DNA from: CAIVPM01 sp049242865
GTDB taxonomy: Bacteria; Bacteroidota; Bacteroidia; Chitinophagales; Chitinophagaceae
NCBI GenBank assembly: GCA_049242865.1
Contig: JBMLOR010000003.1
Span: 1-5,883 of the forward strand
DNA: 5,883 nucleotides
Direction of reading: 5' to 3'
Below, piece by piece: positions 5,386 through 5,883 of the stretch. The notes below the pieces were generated by a model. That model ran no database searches. It saw only the letters and a list, made by a program, of their open reading frames with translations, and was not told the DNA's origin. The position numbers and the translations under genes were made by a program. The stretch's first letter is position 1; each line of letters begins with the position of its first letter.

Positions 5386-5883
5386 GTTTAATATTTTAAT
5401 GTGAAAATCATTTTCATTACTTGCATTAAAGCTTGTACTTTTACTATGCAGTTTTGACAATTGTTTAAATGCTTTATCGGTTACATAACCTTTATCTAAA
5501 ATTTGAAATCTAAGTTCTGCTTGATTTTTCTTTGTACCCTCTAATACAATATAGTTAGGGTTTTGAAAAATTTCTGGTGCAGCAACTACCACAAAACTTC
5601 CTACAAAAAAACCAGCATCTTCTACCTTTTTTCTAAAGGCTAAAGGACTTACCAATTGATTTGCTTTGATGCTAACAATAAAAGTATTGGTGTTTAAATC
5701 TGTTTTTACTTGTTCAACTTCAGACATTGACTTTAATTGCTTAAAAATGGCATTTGAGCACATAGAACAAGTTAGCCCTGTTGCCTTAATTTCAATTCTT
5801 AATATTTGTGCATGGCTATTAAAAGATATAAATAAAGCCAATGATATGATAATGAATCTAACAAATGATATTTGTTTTAACAT
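5383..5883 (-). CDS. Exported heavy-metal-associated (HMA) domain protein
   Basis: This 166-residue protein has a signal peptide (hydrophobic residues 8-21, cut near SHAQ at 23-26) followed by an HMA domain at about 27-98. The metal motif GLTCSMC (36-42) has Cys39 and Cys42, the pair that binds Cu(I) or similar soft metals in this family, and the domain keeps the usual pattern through VEDAGFFVG (87-95). Residues about 105-166 form a second small beta-rich region of unknown type (NPNYIVLEG..., ELRFQILDKGYV). Most HMA domains are cytosolic chaperones or parts of P-type ATPases, so this exported, stand-alone form would work in the periplasm or at the surface. It is the first gene seen of the operon with the outer-membrane barrel and Nudix genes. 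The ATG is the last three bases of the window; because a good signal peptide follows directly, I take it as the real start, but the upstream promoter is out of view. Confidence 0.86.
   Translation of the reverse strand: MLKQISFVRFIIISLALFISFNSHAQILRIEIKATGLTCSMCSNAIFKQLKSMSEVEQVKTDLNTNTFIVSIKANQLVSPLAFRKKVEDAGFFVGSFVVVAAPEIFQNPNYIVLEGTKKNQAELRFQILDKGYVTDKAFKQLSKLHSKSTSFNASNENDFHIKILN

Overview
The window looks like chromosomal DNA from a member of the Bacteroidota, probably a Chitinophagales/Sphingobacteriales-type organism. The reasons are the AT-rich sequence, the lack of clear Shine-Dalgarno sequences, signal peptides ending in ...AQ, an Asp-box (YCF48/BNR-like) secreted protein of a kind common in that phylum, and one promoter-like sequence that fits the Bacteroidota TTG / TAnnTTTG pattern. 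The lineage is inferred from these traits and not from any database match. All convincing genes are on the minus strand, so transcription runs from high to low coordinates.

Layout in the direction of transcription. (1) 5883-4100 is a likely three-gene operon. It encodes an exported heavy-metal-associated (HMA, GLTCSMC) protein, then a predicted outer-membrane beta-barrel whose ATG overlaps the HMA stop codon (TAATG), then a Nudix hydrolase 21 bp further on. (2) 3981-2953 is a single gene for a secreted beta-propeller with four Asp-box motifs, preceded by a plausible promoter at 4010-4037. (3) 2952-2454 is a 499-bp very AT-rich spacer. It has no convincing gene but holds several inverted repeats, including two hairpins set back to back at 2672-2731, and a run of spaced A/T tracts. 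(4) 2453-1 is a second likely operon: an endonuclease/exonuclease/phosphatase (DNase I-fold) protein, a zinc N-acetylmuramoyl-L-alanine amidase of the Amidase_2/AmpD type, and the first 205 codons of an exported protein that runs off the left edge.

The first operon suggests envelope metal handling, with the exported HMA protein and outer-membrane barrel translationally coupled. The second pairs a nuclease-fold enzyme with a cell-wall amidase. Both keep their catalytic residues and both lack an obvious signal peptide, which leaves open whether they act inside the cell (recycling, phage-like or housekeeping) or are exported by a non-Sec route as effectors. No tRNA, rRNA, CRISPR array or insertion sequence was seen. 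I found no strong evidence of a wholly new system. The nuclease/amidase pair and the structured spacer upstream of it are the parts most worth a second look.
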